Positions 24,646 to 37,670 of a stretch of 64,000 nt of DNA are shown in pieces; positions within the stretch are counted from its first letter, which is position 1, and each line of letters opens with the position of its first letter. Source of the stretch: Cylindrobasidium torrendii FP15055 ss-10 (lineage: Eukaryota > Basidiomycota > Agaricomycetes > Agaricales > Physalacriaceae); contig KN880449.1 in NCBI GenBank assembly GCA_000934385.1, positions 65,012 to 129,011 on the forward strand, in the 5' to 3' direction. The notes below the pieces were generated by a model. The model was not told the origin of the DNA. It saw nothing but the letters and a program-made list of their open reading frames with translations, and ran no database searches. The translations under genes and the position numbers were made by a program.

Positions 24646-24957
24646 TTACACTTCTTTTACATGTTCTCCATCAATGCCAATTCGAGCCACCACTGCATTC
24701 TCGGCTAACTCGAACTCGGCAGCGGGGGCTTTGAACGTGTTTGCATCAGTGTCAAAGTCGTGTCTGTCGCAGGCTAATCGAACTAAGAGAACATGAGCCA
24801 GAACAAAGAGCTCTCTTGCAATCTGGGGATCCTTTGCTAATAGAGACCATCGAATCAATCAGCATTGACACGAGAACAACTTACAGATTTGAGCCCCAGT
24901 GCGGCAGACTTTGGGACATTTGCATGCTTCCATGCGTGTACGAACCTCCGCGCTCAT
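24646..24957 (-). CDS. Small two-exon hypothetical protein (87 aa)
   Basis: Exon 1 (24885-24957) begins MSAEVRTRMEACKCPKVC and exon 2 (24646-24836) begins within SKDPQIARELFVLAHVLLV. The 48-nt intron has GTAAGT and TTAG borders and a plausible branch site, and splicing joins the two exons in frame (264 nt including TAA). An in-frame TAG lies directly before the ATG. The peptide has an N-terminal CKCPKVC cysteine cluster, a central hydrophobic helix (about residues 31-42) and an acidic end. I do not recognise it. The clean intron and protein-like composition argue for a real gene in an otherwise empty region. Confidence 0.55.
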
Positions 24958-25363
24958 AGACTGAGAAACCTAGTTGGACCACCAGAAAACGAACACTGTC
25001 CGTTGCTTGACGCATGTGCCCCAAATTTTCCACCCTGTCCTACCCGCTCTCGACAACCTCGGGCAAACGTCCAAACCAAGCAAAATAGTTAATACAATAT
25101 CTTTATCGAAAACTCGTAAATCCTAAGCTTGTGAGAAGATAAGTCGGTACTTGGAGGACGTATAACACAAACGAGATGAGTAAAAACACAAAAGAGGGGG
25201 CAAGACGAGTTTAAATTAGTGAATGACCGCCAGCACAACCACAGCAACATATACACACAACACTTCCACCTCCACCAAACAGGACTAATCTCGGCTCGGA
25301 CGTGGTCGCTCACCCGCCCCCGGGCGCGCGCGCGGGAAAGGGAAGGGCGTACTTCATCGCGCG
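24958..25363. other. Intergenic, small gene / RhoGEF 3' end
   Basis: This 406-bp spacer holds the start region of the small gene and the RhoGEF 3' untranslated region. Near the RhoGEF stop lies a pure GC tract with alternating CG steps (25313-25336). No ORF is supported. Confidence 0.45.
25313..25336. repeat. GC-only tract with alternating CG steps
   Basis: This 24-base tract of only G and C contains a run of CG dinucleotides and lies about 28 bases beyond the RhoGEF stop codon, within its presumed 3' untranslated region. It could form a strong hairpin or Z-DNA. Confidence 0.6.
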
Positions 25364-28300
25364 CTATCTCATCGACACAACCGACGGAGTAACACCAACA
25401 ACGTCCTGGACCATTCGCAGCGCGAAGACTCGGTCGTCAGATACCATCAAGATCTCATCCCGCCCTGTGCTGTGCAGATATCGATTGATATTCACCGTGC
25501 TAGTTGATGGATAGCCTCCACCATACATCTGAGGTTGGTTGTATCCGGGATATCTAATACAAATAAGCTTCCTTGTCAACTACTAAGAAAAGGCTGGTTA
25601 GCTCACCCGTACGATTGCTGATGATGATGTTGATTGTAGTGTCCCCCACCATTGTTCGTATGTGATGGTGGATTGTCTGCGAACAGTAACCGCAGGTTCG
25701 AACCCTGGATCACTTGCGACAGCGCACCCGTCTTGATATGCCGTATCTCAACAAACGAAGGCTCGAATGCAAGTACATACGGCTCGTGCAGTGCTACTCC
25801 TGTCAGTCCCAGTCGGTCATCGATGCTGTTGAAGACTCACCGAACCCAGTCGGCGTGCCTTCCCATTGTACCAGGAAATCCTTGTGTGCGCGCTGTCCAC
25901 TCTTGTTGACGTAAATAGCGAACTCTGATGGAGGGTCAGTTTACTCGCAATGGTATGAGCCAGCGGTGCCCGCTTACCATCATAACACAGTAAGAACTCA
26001 TTTTGTATTCGATAGATCGCCATGGGCTTCAGGTTCTCCTTCCGTCTCACGAACTCTAGGTCAGGGTCCAAGGGATCCAATAGCCCTTGCGTATCCAGCG
26101 TCTCCAGATCAACAATTTCAAAGCCCCTTGAGCAGCCGACACACATCTTCGTCTTCAGATAATGAATGGATGTTGATTCCACCGGAATGTAAAATTCCTG
26201 AGGCCAAGTCAGCAACGGCCAGTACGCCAACATTCTTTCCACCCACCCTGAACATTTTGAGGGTATCGTTTCCGCCTTGTAACAACTTTTTGAACGTCGG
26301 CTTGTTCCTCCCCCGTACGGTTTGGTCAATCGGCTCCAGGGTCTTGAATGTGCTTGATAATTGTGTCGATTTCACGATGCAGACCAGGATCTTTCCAAGA
26401 CAGAATCCTGCCTTGAAGAACGATGTATGCGACGATATCCGCTTTGCCCGCTTGAGCCCAGCGAGCGGGTCCAAGGGTTCCAGCGCGTCGAGTGGGAATG
26501 TGATTACTTGTCGTTCTGGATGGAGTGAGGAACAGGCAGCGAGATTAGAGCAGCAAACGCACCAGAAAGGACAATGAGAAGATCGTAATCTTCCAGCACG
26601 TCGATTTGGACAACCTCCTGCAGCGCAAGAACCTTGACCGGCTCTTGGTTCGGCTCTCTCAGGTCGCTCATGTAGACTCCATCGTTCGTGCCGTATACAA
26701 CCCTCCGGCCACCGTTCATCGGCGCCGCGCAGTTGACCTTGTTAACCCCAACAAAAAAGCCCTCACTCAACGGCACGGTATCGAAGATGTAACTGCGATC
26801 ACGCATGGCCTTCTGCTGTTTGTACATGGTATCCATCCACTTGCGCTGGGCAGCGGCAGATGTCGCCCATAAGCAAAGGCTGTAAGTCTTGCGACCAAGC
26901 ATGAAAAAGTTGATCCAGTGCGGGCCCTTGGCACCTTCAGGTGGCCGCATCATCATCACTGCCGGGGATATACGATGGTCGCGGTTCACCGAGCTGGCCT
27001 TGACCAGGCTTTGTCCCTTGCGTGGCTTGAGAGTGGCAATATTAGAGTCTTCGGATGACATTATACACAGGAGCTCGAGAGGGATGGGCTTTAAAATGTT
27101 AGATGGTGTTTCCGTGATGTTAAGCCACGCACTGGACGATAGACGCGCAGTTGGTCGTGTTGCTTGATTTTGACTGTTTTTGTGAACAACAAAGCATGGT
27201 CGAACAGATAAACAGTGATCTCGCCATCACGTTTATTCAAGGGGCCCTTGTAAACTAGCTCGCGGCCTTCGTCTAAGAGATGCAGGTCCTGAATTCACGT
27301 CAGCGGGGCCAAGCGTGTCTTCGAGTTACGCACGACACGGTCTGTCCTCCAGACAAGTTGTTTGTCAAGTTGCGCCAGATTGAAGCGGTTCTCCGTCTTG
27401 CCCGATTCCTCATTGACGCGCGCCAGGAATTTGCGAACCTCGGCAATGACTTCGGGCAGGAGCTTCTTGTCGGGATTGTCATCTGCCGTGTGCTTGAGGA
27501 CGGCCTCCAAGAGAAGGGGATACCTCGCCAGACGAGTTGTGGGCTTGGTGAGATATGCATTCAGCTCAAGCTTTCTTGATTCTGGGAAACGCTCCGTCGC
27601 CTCCACGAATGCTGCAAACGCCGGGTTGGAGCCCTTTTCGCGCTCGAACTCGTACTTGCCGTACAATTGATGAGCACCGTACGACACGAACGGGGCGAAA
27701 TGGGGAACGGCATCACGCAAGATATCTCCAATCTTTTCTACAACGGCGTATGACTTCTGACGCTTGAGAAGGGCATCTCGCACTCGGCTGTTGACGGCAA
27801 TGATGTCGAAAAGATTCCAAAAGACTTGCTCGAGGAACTGTGTTCGTCGTTCTGCGGGGATGATGTCGTCTGATTCTTGTAGACGCTTGATCCACACCTG
27901 TCGGAGTGTAAGCGGTCGGCGAGGTCGGACGGGAATGGAAATATGCCTACGTCGCGGAGATATTCCATGTCCCGCACAAAGTCGCGCTCGGTATAGATAA
28001 CCTCGTTGATGGCCTCCTGGCGGCGTTTCTCAGCGTCAGAGACGCTGTCTACTATTTCCTGAGGCACTGAATGGATCCAAAGAGTCCCGTCTTCAGGCGG
28101 GTCCACCAAACTCTCTTTACTGAGTTGTTTAGAGAGACCGGGCTGAGGCTTCATGTTGAGCCGAGCCTGCTGCTCGAGACGCCGTGGACAGGCAATACTG
28201 TAGCACAGTTGGTCGCGGGAGCATGTCGGTGAATAACAGTCGGTGAGAAGCGTGAAAACGCCCGATGGTAGTTCGTCGTCCTCGCCTACCGAGGGCTTCT

Positions 28301-29721
28301 TGGCATGGCCACGACCTATCGAGGCGGATGGGGATGGTGTGGTGGAGTCTGGTAGCTCAGTGCCATCCGCACTGAGGGTCTTTGCAGGTTCTGTGGCGTG
28401 TGCTTCCAGTTGCCCGCTGACAAACGGACTCGCGATCTTGGTACGGAAACGATAGAGCTCATTGGGGGTATCTCTGAGGCGGTGGTCATAAGTAACGTCG
28501 TGGAAGAATTTCTGCGCGTCCAAGGCCCGGCCGAGGAGCAAAGCCAAATTGCGGTCTGTGGTCTTGATGATGTATGCAATCTTGTCCACGGCTTCCCTGC
28601 CGTCGAAAGCGTCCTTGTAATCAAGACCATCCTTGAGGCGGTCGCCAGTAGTGATGCGGTCGCGGAACGCCTCTGCCACGCGGGAGAGGAGTGCGGGATA
28701 GACAACGGGTGTTTTCCTCGTATTTCGCACCGACGTTGGTGATGCACGTCCCTCCTTGACTGGTGTCGCTGGCGTGCGTACAGAGGGGCGGGCCGAAGAC
28801 GCCGAGGTCGACATGGACATCGTCCGGTCCTGCACCGTCTTCTGTGACCGCGGGCCGTTCATGATGCGAGGGATGGTGCGCCCGGACTCTGAGGATCGCC
28901 GCGTCGGGCCATTTCCAAACATGTCCGGCGCACTGTGCTCGCTCACTGAAAGTGCAGAGGGAGATGTGCTGATCACGGAGGAGCGGACCGACTGTGCGGT
29001 CTTGGTGTCGATGTGCAAAGGCATGTTCTCCGCGGACGACGCGGACGAGGCCTGTGAAAACCGATTCGATGCTGGTGGAGGTGGTGCTGGCGCTCAGTGG
29101 TCAGCATTATATGCGTAGGATCGGGCGGCCACACTCACTGCGCCCTGTCCGCGCCCATGGCAATTCGCTTAGCCCATCCTCTCCACTTCCCGAGCTCGTA
29201 AAGTCGATATTCAAACGTCCATTCTCCGATGCGAGCTGTGGTAGTCGTGGTAGTTCAGGGCTTCGACTCAAGCTCGGGGTCGGGGATGTAGGCTGAGGTC
29301 CGTTCAGGTAGACTTGCGCCTGGTAAGCTTGTGCCGGGGTCATCCCCTTGTCGGTCCATGCCTCCAGCGATGGGTCTGGCCGTTCTCGCGGCGGAGTCGC
29401 AATAATCCCCATCGTTCCAGAGCTATTGATTGATCTTGCCCGTCCAACCATGCTCGGCGGTGCTAGCGACGGCGCGCCGCCTGCATACCCTCCATATCCG
29501 TACGCTGGCGGCATTGACGCTTGTGGATGCATATAGTAGCCGTTAGGTGCTATTGGCTGCTGGTAAGAGGGCGCCATGTACGATGTCCGCCGGTCGACGG
29601 AATATTGTTGCTGCCCGTAATATGGTGGCTGCTGGGGCGGCGTGTGGCCGGCGGGCGTCGGATTGGGACGGCCGAATATCGATTGATACGCCGCATGGCG
29701 CTTGTCCGGCGTTCCTTGCAT
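25364..29721 (-). CDS. Rho1 guanine nucleotide exchange factor (DEP-DH-PH-CNH), Rom2/Rgf type
   Basis: This is the exchange factor that activates Rho1 at the plasma membrane in the cell-wall integrity pathway of fungi. The start MQGTPDKRHAAYQSIFGRP (29721) leads into a Pro/Gln/Tyr-rich N-terminus. A DEP domain follows (about 28.7-28.4 kb; YPALLSRVAEAFRDRI, KFFHDVTYDHRLRD). The DH domain (about 28.05-27.35 kb) starts RRQEAINEVIYTERDFVRDM and contains LNAYLTKPTTRLARYPLLLE. A PH domain follows (LINE-type strand FMLGRKTYSLCLWA). The citron homology (CNH) domain runs from about 26.8 kb to the end (FVGVNKVNCAAP, YGTNDGVYMSD, GSNLRLLFADN). The stop is TAG at 25364-25366. Domain order and length (about 1,200 residues) match Rom2. 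A CNH-only paralog lies 12 kb away on the same strand. Confidence 0.94.
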
Positions 29722-31058
29722 CGTCCCAGGCGCCGTCTACACGACGAGCAAGTGTCAGATAGGAACCTAAGGAAGCCTGTCACGGTCACACGGTCACACC
29801 ACACTTTCCTTAGCTTTCCTTTCGCCCGTCATCATTTTCAATGACATTTTGGCCTCACGCTCTTTTCAAAGACTGCGTGCCTGGGTCGTGTATATGCGTT
29901 CTCCCGCTTTCATTGGCCCTACAGAACTCCACATTTTCTGCACTCGTTCTCAAGCAGTGCGGGGTTGACCCAGCGCGTCATTTTCACCTCTCACGCTATT
30001 GTTCCCGGACACCAATGGAATCAGCGAGCAATCTGGAAACCAACGTTATGTAGGAGAGGAAACAGCCCTATTCTGACACAATGCATTGGTGCGCCGGTCG
30101 ATCCCTTTCAGACCACTGGCCTTGTTCATTTTTGCTCACTTTGACTTCATACCACGGCCATTTTGTTATCATGTGATTACCTGAAGGTATGTCTGCCATC
30201 CATGGAAAATTCTTCGGCGCTCAACGCTGATACCTCCCACCTTCCCTTGTATTCCATATGTCCTGATCTCCCCCACCAACCTTACTCCGATGCTAGCATC
30301 GGAACCCTCCGATTCCATGCATCACAGTTCGCTATCTATCCCATCGGTACCGTACCCCGCTTCCATAGACCATGGCAACGATACAAATACTCGGATGCCA
30401 TGTGTCCTCCGTATCGGTTAGTTTCCATCGAGTTTCTACAGCTTGGGTACATTTCGCAATAAAAGGATTCATACAACCAGATAACCAGCTGCCCATCCCT
30501 ACTTTCCTGCACAAGTCCGTTGCTCTTGACTATGGCCCCGGAGATACCAGTGGCTCGACGGAACCCGCGTCGTGACCTCGCCCGCGCCCTTTTTGGACCA
30601 GTCACAGCGAAGTAAAGAGGAAAGACGCCTCGTTCCGAGGCACCTGCCGATCTGTGTCGCTCTGAGCTCATGATGGGGGAGCGCATCGCCAGGGGCGCGG
30701 AATCCCTGTGGGAAACTCACTGATTCAGCATTACCCTTCTTGGGACAATGCACATGCTTTTGGTTATGATCATTGATAGTAGTAAATATATAGCATGATC
30801 AGTTTGTATCTTGTCTACAGCGAGTCAGCTTGCTACTTCGTGAGCACTGTCAAAATTCAGAGTGTCGTTCATCATCATGGACTGTGAATATGTGGGTTCA
30901 CGAGGGCCAACCAAGCACTCGCTGTAAAGACATTATTCAAAAACACTCATTAAGAGACATAACCACAAACGTAATCTGTAAAATACACTACAAGGGCTAC
31001 GAAGGTAAACGAACAATCTCATCGTTCTATCATGTACAAAACCCTCACGGTCTACAAC
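29722..31058. promoter_or_regulatory. Long intergenic region / RhoGEF promoter
   Basis: This 1.34-kb region lies upstream of the RhoGEF start and downstream of the deubiquitinase stop. Scattered open frames lack supported introns or recognisable motifs. It probably holds a large RhoGEF promoter or leader and the deubiquitinase 3' end. Confidence 0.4.
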
Positions 31059-34000
31059 TTACACCAATGCTTCATCCTTCCCTTCCTTCCTCGCGTCCGG
31101 AGGGTCTGAGAATGGATCTGTGTCAGAAAGCGCCGGAGACGCTGGATACTGAAGCCTCAACTCTCCCTCTCCCTCCACATCACCCAATTTCACAGTGCCA
31201 TCCAAGCTATCATGGTCAGCTCCCCGCGCATCATCCAACCCAATCGGGCGGTCCTCATCCTCGTCGTACTGCATCCCTTGCTGCATTGAATCGTCGTCCA
31301 GTGGTTCCAAACTACTATCTGTGTCAACCTCCACCTCGTTCGAGGACGTCGGCGACACGCTGCTTGATGGGTCAAGGAACATGTTGCCCATGTCTGCATC
31401 ATCGTCGCCTCTGCTGAGTCCCATTTCCGCGTCATCGTCGTCTCGCGAGGAATCCTGTCGCCATTGCGGTGTGTTGAAGTCTGTGAATGAGAGAAGTCGG
31501 CCGTTGTCGCCTGGGGGCGTGGGCAGTTGGACCTCAGCGGCCGCGTCTTCCTCCATCTTCGGCCGTGAACGCGCCTCCTCAACCTTCTCGTGTGTTTTGC
31601 CACCGAGTGGGCGTGACGAACGACGGCGATAGAAGAGCAGATACGCATTGGGGTTCTGAAAGCTATGCTCGGTTGAAGGTCTCATCGCTGCAAAATAGGA
31701 CTCACCACGGCGTCCGACGCGGAGACTGGCGTTACGAACGAGTCGTCGAAGTGATACCACTTGCCAGTGACGTGATTCTCAGCGTACGCACGATAATGCC
31801 CGCCACCTAGACCACCCATATGCTCGTCAACCGCGAAGAGATCGTATGTCAATGAATCCTCCACATCACCCAACCTCAATTCCTCTAAGTTTGTGCCTGC
31901 CTTCTCCAACCTATTCGCGACTTCCCTCTCGCCCACCATTGCGGACAAGTCTAGACCCTCAAGCGGGAAATCAACCAATGCGTCGATCTTGTCTCTCAGC
32001 GTCCGCACATTGCTAAACCGCTTCAGGTGCACAACAAGAACGTCCGGCACCTTCCACAGGTCGAACTTCTTCGTTGCTTGCTGGTGTTTCTTGCAGTCTG
32101 GACAGTACCATAGGTCGTCCTCTCCAAGCTGCTCCTGGCGCGTGAACTCGTCAAGACAGTCCTGCAAGGTGATACTCTTCGTGCGCTTTGTCTCTAGGCC
32201 CTCTTGCAAGGTCTTGAACTCGGGATGAACATACATCTGCCAGGCATTCCACCTCGCATGCTCAAATCGCGGCGAATCGCCGAAATAGTACTGCTTCTGC
32301 GGCTCCTCGAATTCCAGATGAAAGGAGTCGTCTGCACGCAGCAGGGCGCCATTCTCAGGCGATGCCTCCTCCCGCTGAGCCCAGGGTACATACTTGGGGG
32401 AATATCCCTGGCGAAGACCGCACCCATAGTCCTCCGTATCGGGTAGCAGACGGACATGGAAGATGCCTGCTTTGGGGCCCAACTTTCGTGGCACACTTTC
32501 ATCGTCATCCACAATTCTGACATCGCCGTTGGCCTCTGACACTAAAAGCGACTTTTCATCCACGATATCGCCCTCTTCGGCGACCGCCTCCTGCACGGTG
32601 ACAATCTCCCCATTTTCGTTGATTTCTGAGAGCGAGTCTGGCATTGGCCCGGGCTGAATGTGAATTTCTGTGGGTGTCGAGTCCGTTTCCCACTGGTAGA
32701 GGTCACGAGTGTTATCCGTCCAAGCCCGCAAGCGCTCCATCACGGCTTCGTAGATAGCAGTAGGTGTTCTTGCTTGCTCCTGACTGATGCATGCAATGGT
32801 CGGGTGGCCCCAGAATGTGTTACGCACGGTGTTGCGCGTGAACGAGTTTCCTGCGTCGGTGAGAAAGAGTGGAACAATGAATGGTTCGTCGTCAGCCGGC
32901 TTGTACGTTGGGTTCATGCGGGCATTACATGGTAGCTCGTAGCACACGATGACGTCGTTGTCGTTCATCTCGCCGACAGTAACATTGTTGTTCAAAGTGC
33001 GGTAAAATTTGCCATGCCATGTTTCCATCGTGAGAAGCTACTCAAGTCTTAAGTGGCACGCGAAAGAAGAGAGACATCAAGCTCACGTTGTCCGGGTTAA
33101 CATCCATCCACTTCCCCAAAAGTGCGCGCAAGTCCTTGAACGATGCATTTGCGTTGATCAAAATGGGAATCTGGCAAAGTCAGACTTCGGCACACTGGTG
33201 ATATTGAACACACCTTCAGCGGGCTCTTGTCGGTGTCCCAAGGAATCCAATGAATGTCGTGCTTCCAATGCTTCTGCACAGGAAGCGGAAGAGTGAGGTA
33301 CATGAAAGGGTCAAAGGTAATGGAAACCTAGATTAAATTAGCAAGTCGCTACAGTATGTGATGGATGAATACCTTCTTGCATTCAGGGCAAACGAGGGTG
33401 CTCTGGTACTGCCCTTGGAATAAGTCAACAACGACGGAATCGTTGCGTTGCATATAGCCATCCCAGGAATCTCTTGCAAGTTTGGCCAGTTCCGCGTCCC
33501 CACCGCCCTCCCAGTCGGGTTTTTCGACATATGGCTTCTTAAGGATGCGATTGAGGTCTTCGTGTAGACCGTCGAGCAAGAACGCTACAAGTTCCTGGGT
33601 GTCGTGCTGCTGATAGCCACTGAATTGAGGGGCAAATCGCTGAAGCTGCATCTTGAATTCACGGGGAGAGTAAGAGGACACAGATGAGTCCTCGTCCCAG
33701 ATACGCTGCATGAGCGCACCAAAAGCCTCTGCAATGGCGCCTTGCATTCCTAGCGGGTTGTCCGGGTTCAGTTCCTCCCTATAGAGACCAGTGAGAAAGT
33801 AGTCGGTGAGTTCCTTGATATGTGCCAGACACTGGATGGCAGAGTTCATGAAGCAGGTGTTGCCCATATTGCCGAGGCCGAGCGTGCCAGGGTCGCGTTT
33901 CTTGACCGCCGTGACTGACTTTATGACGCCTGGGGGTGCTGGCGGACCATAGTAGGACGAGTTTGCGTCGTATGATGTAGTGCGGGTGGTGGTAGTGCTG

Positions 34001-35051
34001 GCCCCCATCTGGTTGAAAAACCCGTTGTTCGGCGCGAATACAGTGGTAACAGCAGTCGACGCATTAGCAGGCTCCGGGTCGGATGCATACGTTTTGCCTT
34101 TCGTTGGAAATTCAACCACGATGCAATCCTCAGATTGGATACCTTCATCGCTGAGCGTCTTCTCAGGATCTGGAAAAAGCTGAGTCCCGTGATCGCGCTG
34201 GAAATCGACGAGCGGATAGACAGGGCAGTCGAACGAGTCGCCTTGGGGGTCGACTTTCCATACGCGCGCCTCGTAGTTGACAAGCATCGACGAGCTACGC
34301 ACCGCGTCGATCATTGCTTCGAAGAACGTCTTCATCGTGTCCGTCTCCGAGAAGGTGAGCGTCTGATATTGCGGCGGTACCCTGGGCGTGCAAGCGACAT
34401 TAGGGTAGCGGCCTAACCGCAGAATCTTGACGCGAGGGGGCTGCATTTCTAAGCTCACTGTCTGCCGTATGCCTCGGACAATCGTTTGGCGCGGCAATGG
34501 CGCCTTTGCTTCTCCGTACCTACGCGCGATGAGCAGTGCACCTTGAGATGAACTAGCACGCACCAAGTCACCAAATGCTCCCAGGCCTCTTGAGGCACAT
34601 ACACTACATCTTCTCCTTCAATCAAGCCTGTGCGCAACCCATCTGTCTCGTCCAGCAGCGACATGTTGTCCACCGGTCCGATTTCTCGCTCCTCCACCTG
34701 TTCAGGGCTGGCTTTGTCGGCAACACCAGTGCACGCCTTTCGCCACCGACGCCACCAATCGCCAGCTACCAAGTACCACGTCTGGCCAAGCAACATCTCG
34801 GTCTTTGTGAGTTTTTCCACCACCTGGAATTTTTCCTCTGCACTCATCATCGCAGGGCCCGCGTCCTGCGTCGCCATATATTCATCTATATCGTCGTTCA
34901 TGAGGCCTTCGTTGGATGTGATCGGCCGCTTCACGGTAGCCTCTAACGTCGTCGCCGATTCCATAGACTGAGAGCGGTTTCTTTTGCGTGCGTTCGATGG
35001 TCCAGGGGAAGGTGACTTTGAAGGCGGATTGGAGGGCGGAGTTAGGTTCAT
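31059..35051 (-). CDS. Ubiquitin carboxyl-terminal hydrolase with DUSP domain (Ubp12/USP4-15 type)
   Basis: This cysteine protease removes ubiquitin from substrates. I chose the ATG at 35051 ([17 protein letters not shown]) because the frame upstream of it has no ATG. A DUSP-like domain follows ([37 protein letters not shown]), then a ubiquitin-like region. The catalytic Cys box is [18 protein letters not shown] and [20 protein letters not shown] comes next. Zinc-ribbon cysteines are CPEC and CPDC. A long acidic insertion lies between the two halves of the catalytic domain, as in Ubp12. The His box is [15 protein letters not shown] with WYHFDDSFV. The tail is acidic and Ser/Asp-rich (about 200 residues) and ends at 31059. 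All catalytic residues are present. Confidence 0.94.
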
Positions 35052-35453
35052 AAGAGAGTGTGGGTACAATCTCTTTTGAGAAGAATGATTGCTGCTGCAT
35101 TGGACGCGTAGAGGCTTCGAAATCAAACAGCGACAAATCGATCGGCTTTTGTCTTCTAAGTTCTCACTTTCACACTCGTGTCTATTGTGGATTTTGCAGG
35201 CAACGCCCCCCGCAATGACCGAACAACACAGGACGCACCCCGAAATCTCCTCGCCTCTTTGACCGCTTCTATTTGCTCAGCTGCCTCAAACTATTGATTG
35301 CGTTGCTAACTTCCTTTGAATGGGAATAGAGCTGCGTGTCGTCTTGTTGCTTATCATCATCATATCTCATTCTGCTCGGTACAGTGTCCACACTCTCCAG
35401 CACCATTATTCAACTTGCTAGATAAATCATAACGTGTACATGCGGAACGGAAC
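35052..35453. other. Intergenic, peptidase 3' end / deubiquitinase promoter
   Basis: This 402-bp spacer lies between two minus-strand genes. It should contain the deubiquitinase promoter and the 3' end of the peptidase gene. No further feature was recognised. Confidence 0.4.
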
Positions 35454-37670
35454 TCAAACATACAATCCATCCGTGTCATTACCATCTGGAATGAAAAGCT
35501 GAAGATCTACCTCGCAGGTGGTGTCTGGCTCGGGGAGGGTTCCATTCCCAAGATATCTCAGAATATATTGCCTGGTGCAGGCGGAGGCGGAGGATACGGA
35601 ACAATGCTGCGAAAGGTCAGACAGTGATATTAGCTTGAGCAACGGTTTCCTACGCCGACAGAGTTCTGCTTGAGGACTACCGATCCGGGGAAATTCGCAG
35701 ACACACGCTTTGCACTATCAATCTGGTCAGCAAAGTTATAGGATGGCTTTGAGCACGAATTCGCACGCTGCGAAGGGTGTGATGTGATCTGGTGGACAGT
35801 TAGCACTGCAACTTGTGGGTTCCATGCTATCATAGACTTACCCGCTTCATTCCCAATGATAAGAATAGGGAAACTCGTGTTTGCGGCCGCGATTGGACCT
35901 GCGCCAAGGTGTTGAGCGTAGAAAGTAGCAAACACGAGAAAGCACTATACCGCGGAATGTCGCTTCGGGTCGTACTTGCCATCCTCTGCACGGTATGTGA
36001 GCGTCGGGGGCTGCCGCAATGACATGAAACTCACGAGCACCAAGCGCGGAATGGGAAGAATCTGTCACCAAACGACGAGACTTTCTCCAAGGATTCATAG
36101 TCGCTGGTGAGCTCCTCCAACGATGCCGCAATCTTGTCCGCACCATCGGTGCATGAAATAGCGAAGAATGCCGATACCTCCCGTAAGCCACCCCAGACGA
36201 AGTCGGGATCCAGGACAGATTTCTCCATTGACGAGTTGGGGTTGAGCGCTCCTGTACCGCCAGCGCCAATGTAAGCAAGCGTTCCGTTACCGTCCTCCAA
36301 TTCTGCCAAAGCCACTGATAGTAGGGGAAAATATGTGTATGGCCAATAGAGACTCTGGAATATTGCCCCTTTCAGGAGGGGGAAGGATACCACAGCATTC
36401 GTATCGTTGAAGCCTGGAACCACAACAGGATTGCTGATCGATTCGTCAATCAACGCATACACCCTTTGAAGAATAGCGTCCTCGGATGATGCGTTCTTGT
36501 AGAATGAGCAGTACTCTGGACCAGCTGAAAAGCATCCGCTGGCAAACCAGCCCAAGGCTTTGTCGGTGTCCTCAGCTTGTCCCTCCCAGTGTCCTGAAAG
36601 TCGTTGAGCTCGAGAAGAAAAGGATCACCACTGGGCTGACCGCTGTAGTACGCATCACCTTCAAGCACACCATCAAGGATCATCCTCTCTATTTTGTCCT
36701 ACGGCCACGGAATGAGGAACTTAGAGCCAACAGGGAAAGGAAGTTACCCACAGGAAACATTGCAGCAAAAGTCGCTCCCAACAACGTCCCATAACTGCAG
36801 GATGTGAATGGGGTTCGTTATGTACGAACAGTATTGGTTACTTGTGTACTCACGAACGTCCATAATATTGAAGCTTCTCGAAACCCATGGCTTCGACAAT
36901 GGAGAGCATGTCTCGCGCCGTGTTGTCTGTCGTTACATACGGGATAACGTCTTGTTGGTCATTGTCTTTGATGAGCGAACCAAGCCCATGAGAGCGATCC
37001 CAGACAGTCTGCAGAATTTCAGGTTCGACGGTGGTGTTAACGATTGCTTGTGTGATCCATTCGGTGGCTTCGCTGTCGGATTTGTAGAAACTGACGGACG
37101 GGGTGGTGCGTCCGGTTCCTTCAGGTTCGTGAGGATATATCTCAAGTCAAAAACACAAAATTCATACCGCGAGGATCGAAGCTTATTATGTCGAAGCTTG
37201 TTCCAAAGAGCCCTTCACGCAGACGAGGATCCATATACAGCAGGAAGTCGACGCCACTCCCGCCTGGACCGCCTGGATTGAGCAGAAGGGGACCGCGATA
37301 TTCTGGATCCGTAGAAGTGATATTCGAAGGATAGAGGATAGCCGCAACAGCGATGGACCCAGTCTCCGGGTTCGAGTAGTTCAGCGGCACCTTCAATAGA
37401 GTTTTGTAGATCAGTATTGCGTTTATGCCTCTACATTGAAGTGCCTCCATACCGCAAAGCCGCCGCGCATTGGAAAGTCTTATAACAAGGCTGCCATTCG
37501 AGGGTCTCTGTCGGCTCGATCTACATATTAGGTCGAAATGATGAGCGATCTCGAAAACCATCCAAATATTAACGCACTGAACTCCAGTCAAACTGTAATT
37601 CGTCTAGTTGAGCTGCAACTAACCCACGCCCAATGAGCGCGAGGACAAATATTTGCAGAGGATTGAACAT
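35454..37670 (-). CDS. Secreted TAP-like serine peptidase (alpha/beta hydrolase, S33 type)
   Basis: This enzyme resembles tripeptidyl aminopeptidases of the alpha/beta-hydrolase fold. The start (37670) gives MFNPLQIFVLALIGRGLVAA, a signal peptide, so the product is secreted. The mature part has LEWQPCY, then VPLNYSNPETGSIAVAAI. The oxyanion stretch is LLLNPGGPGGSGVDFLLYMD, and SFDPRG follows. The nucleophile elbow GRSYGTLLGATFAAMFP is rejoined across an intron. The acid is in LIIGNEADHITPFA, also rejoined, and the His is in VGHCSVSSASACTRQYILRY. The complete Ser-Asp-His triad suggests activity. The C-terminus is GNDTDGLYV. Many short introns (44-60 nt) are needed. It probably serves external peptide digestion. 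Confidence 0.88.

Noticed and set aside
25680..25715. tRNA-like B box (GGTTCGAACC) with a near T-arm
   Set aside because: No matching acceptor or anticodon arm exists, and the bases lie within the conserved GSNLRLLF coding segment of the RhoGEF.
29841..30753. Several 60-116 codon ORFs on both strands upstream of the RhoGEF
   Set aside because: They overlap one another, have no paired splice sites, biased composition or recognisable motifs.
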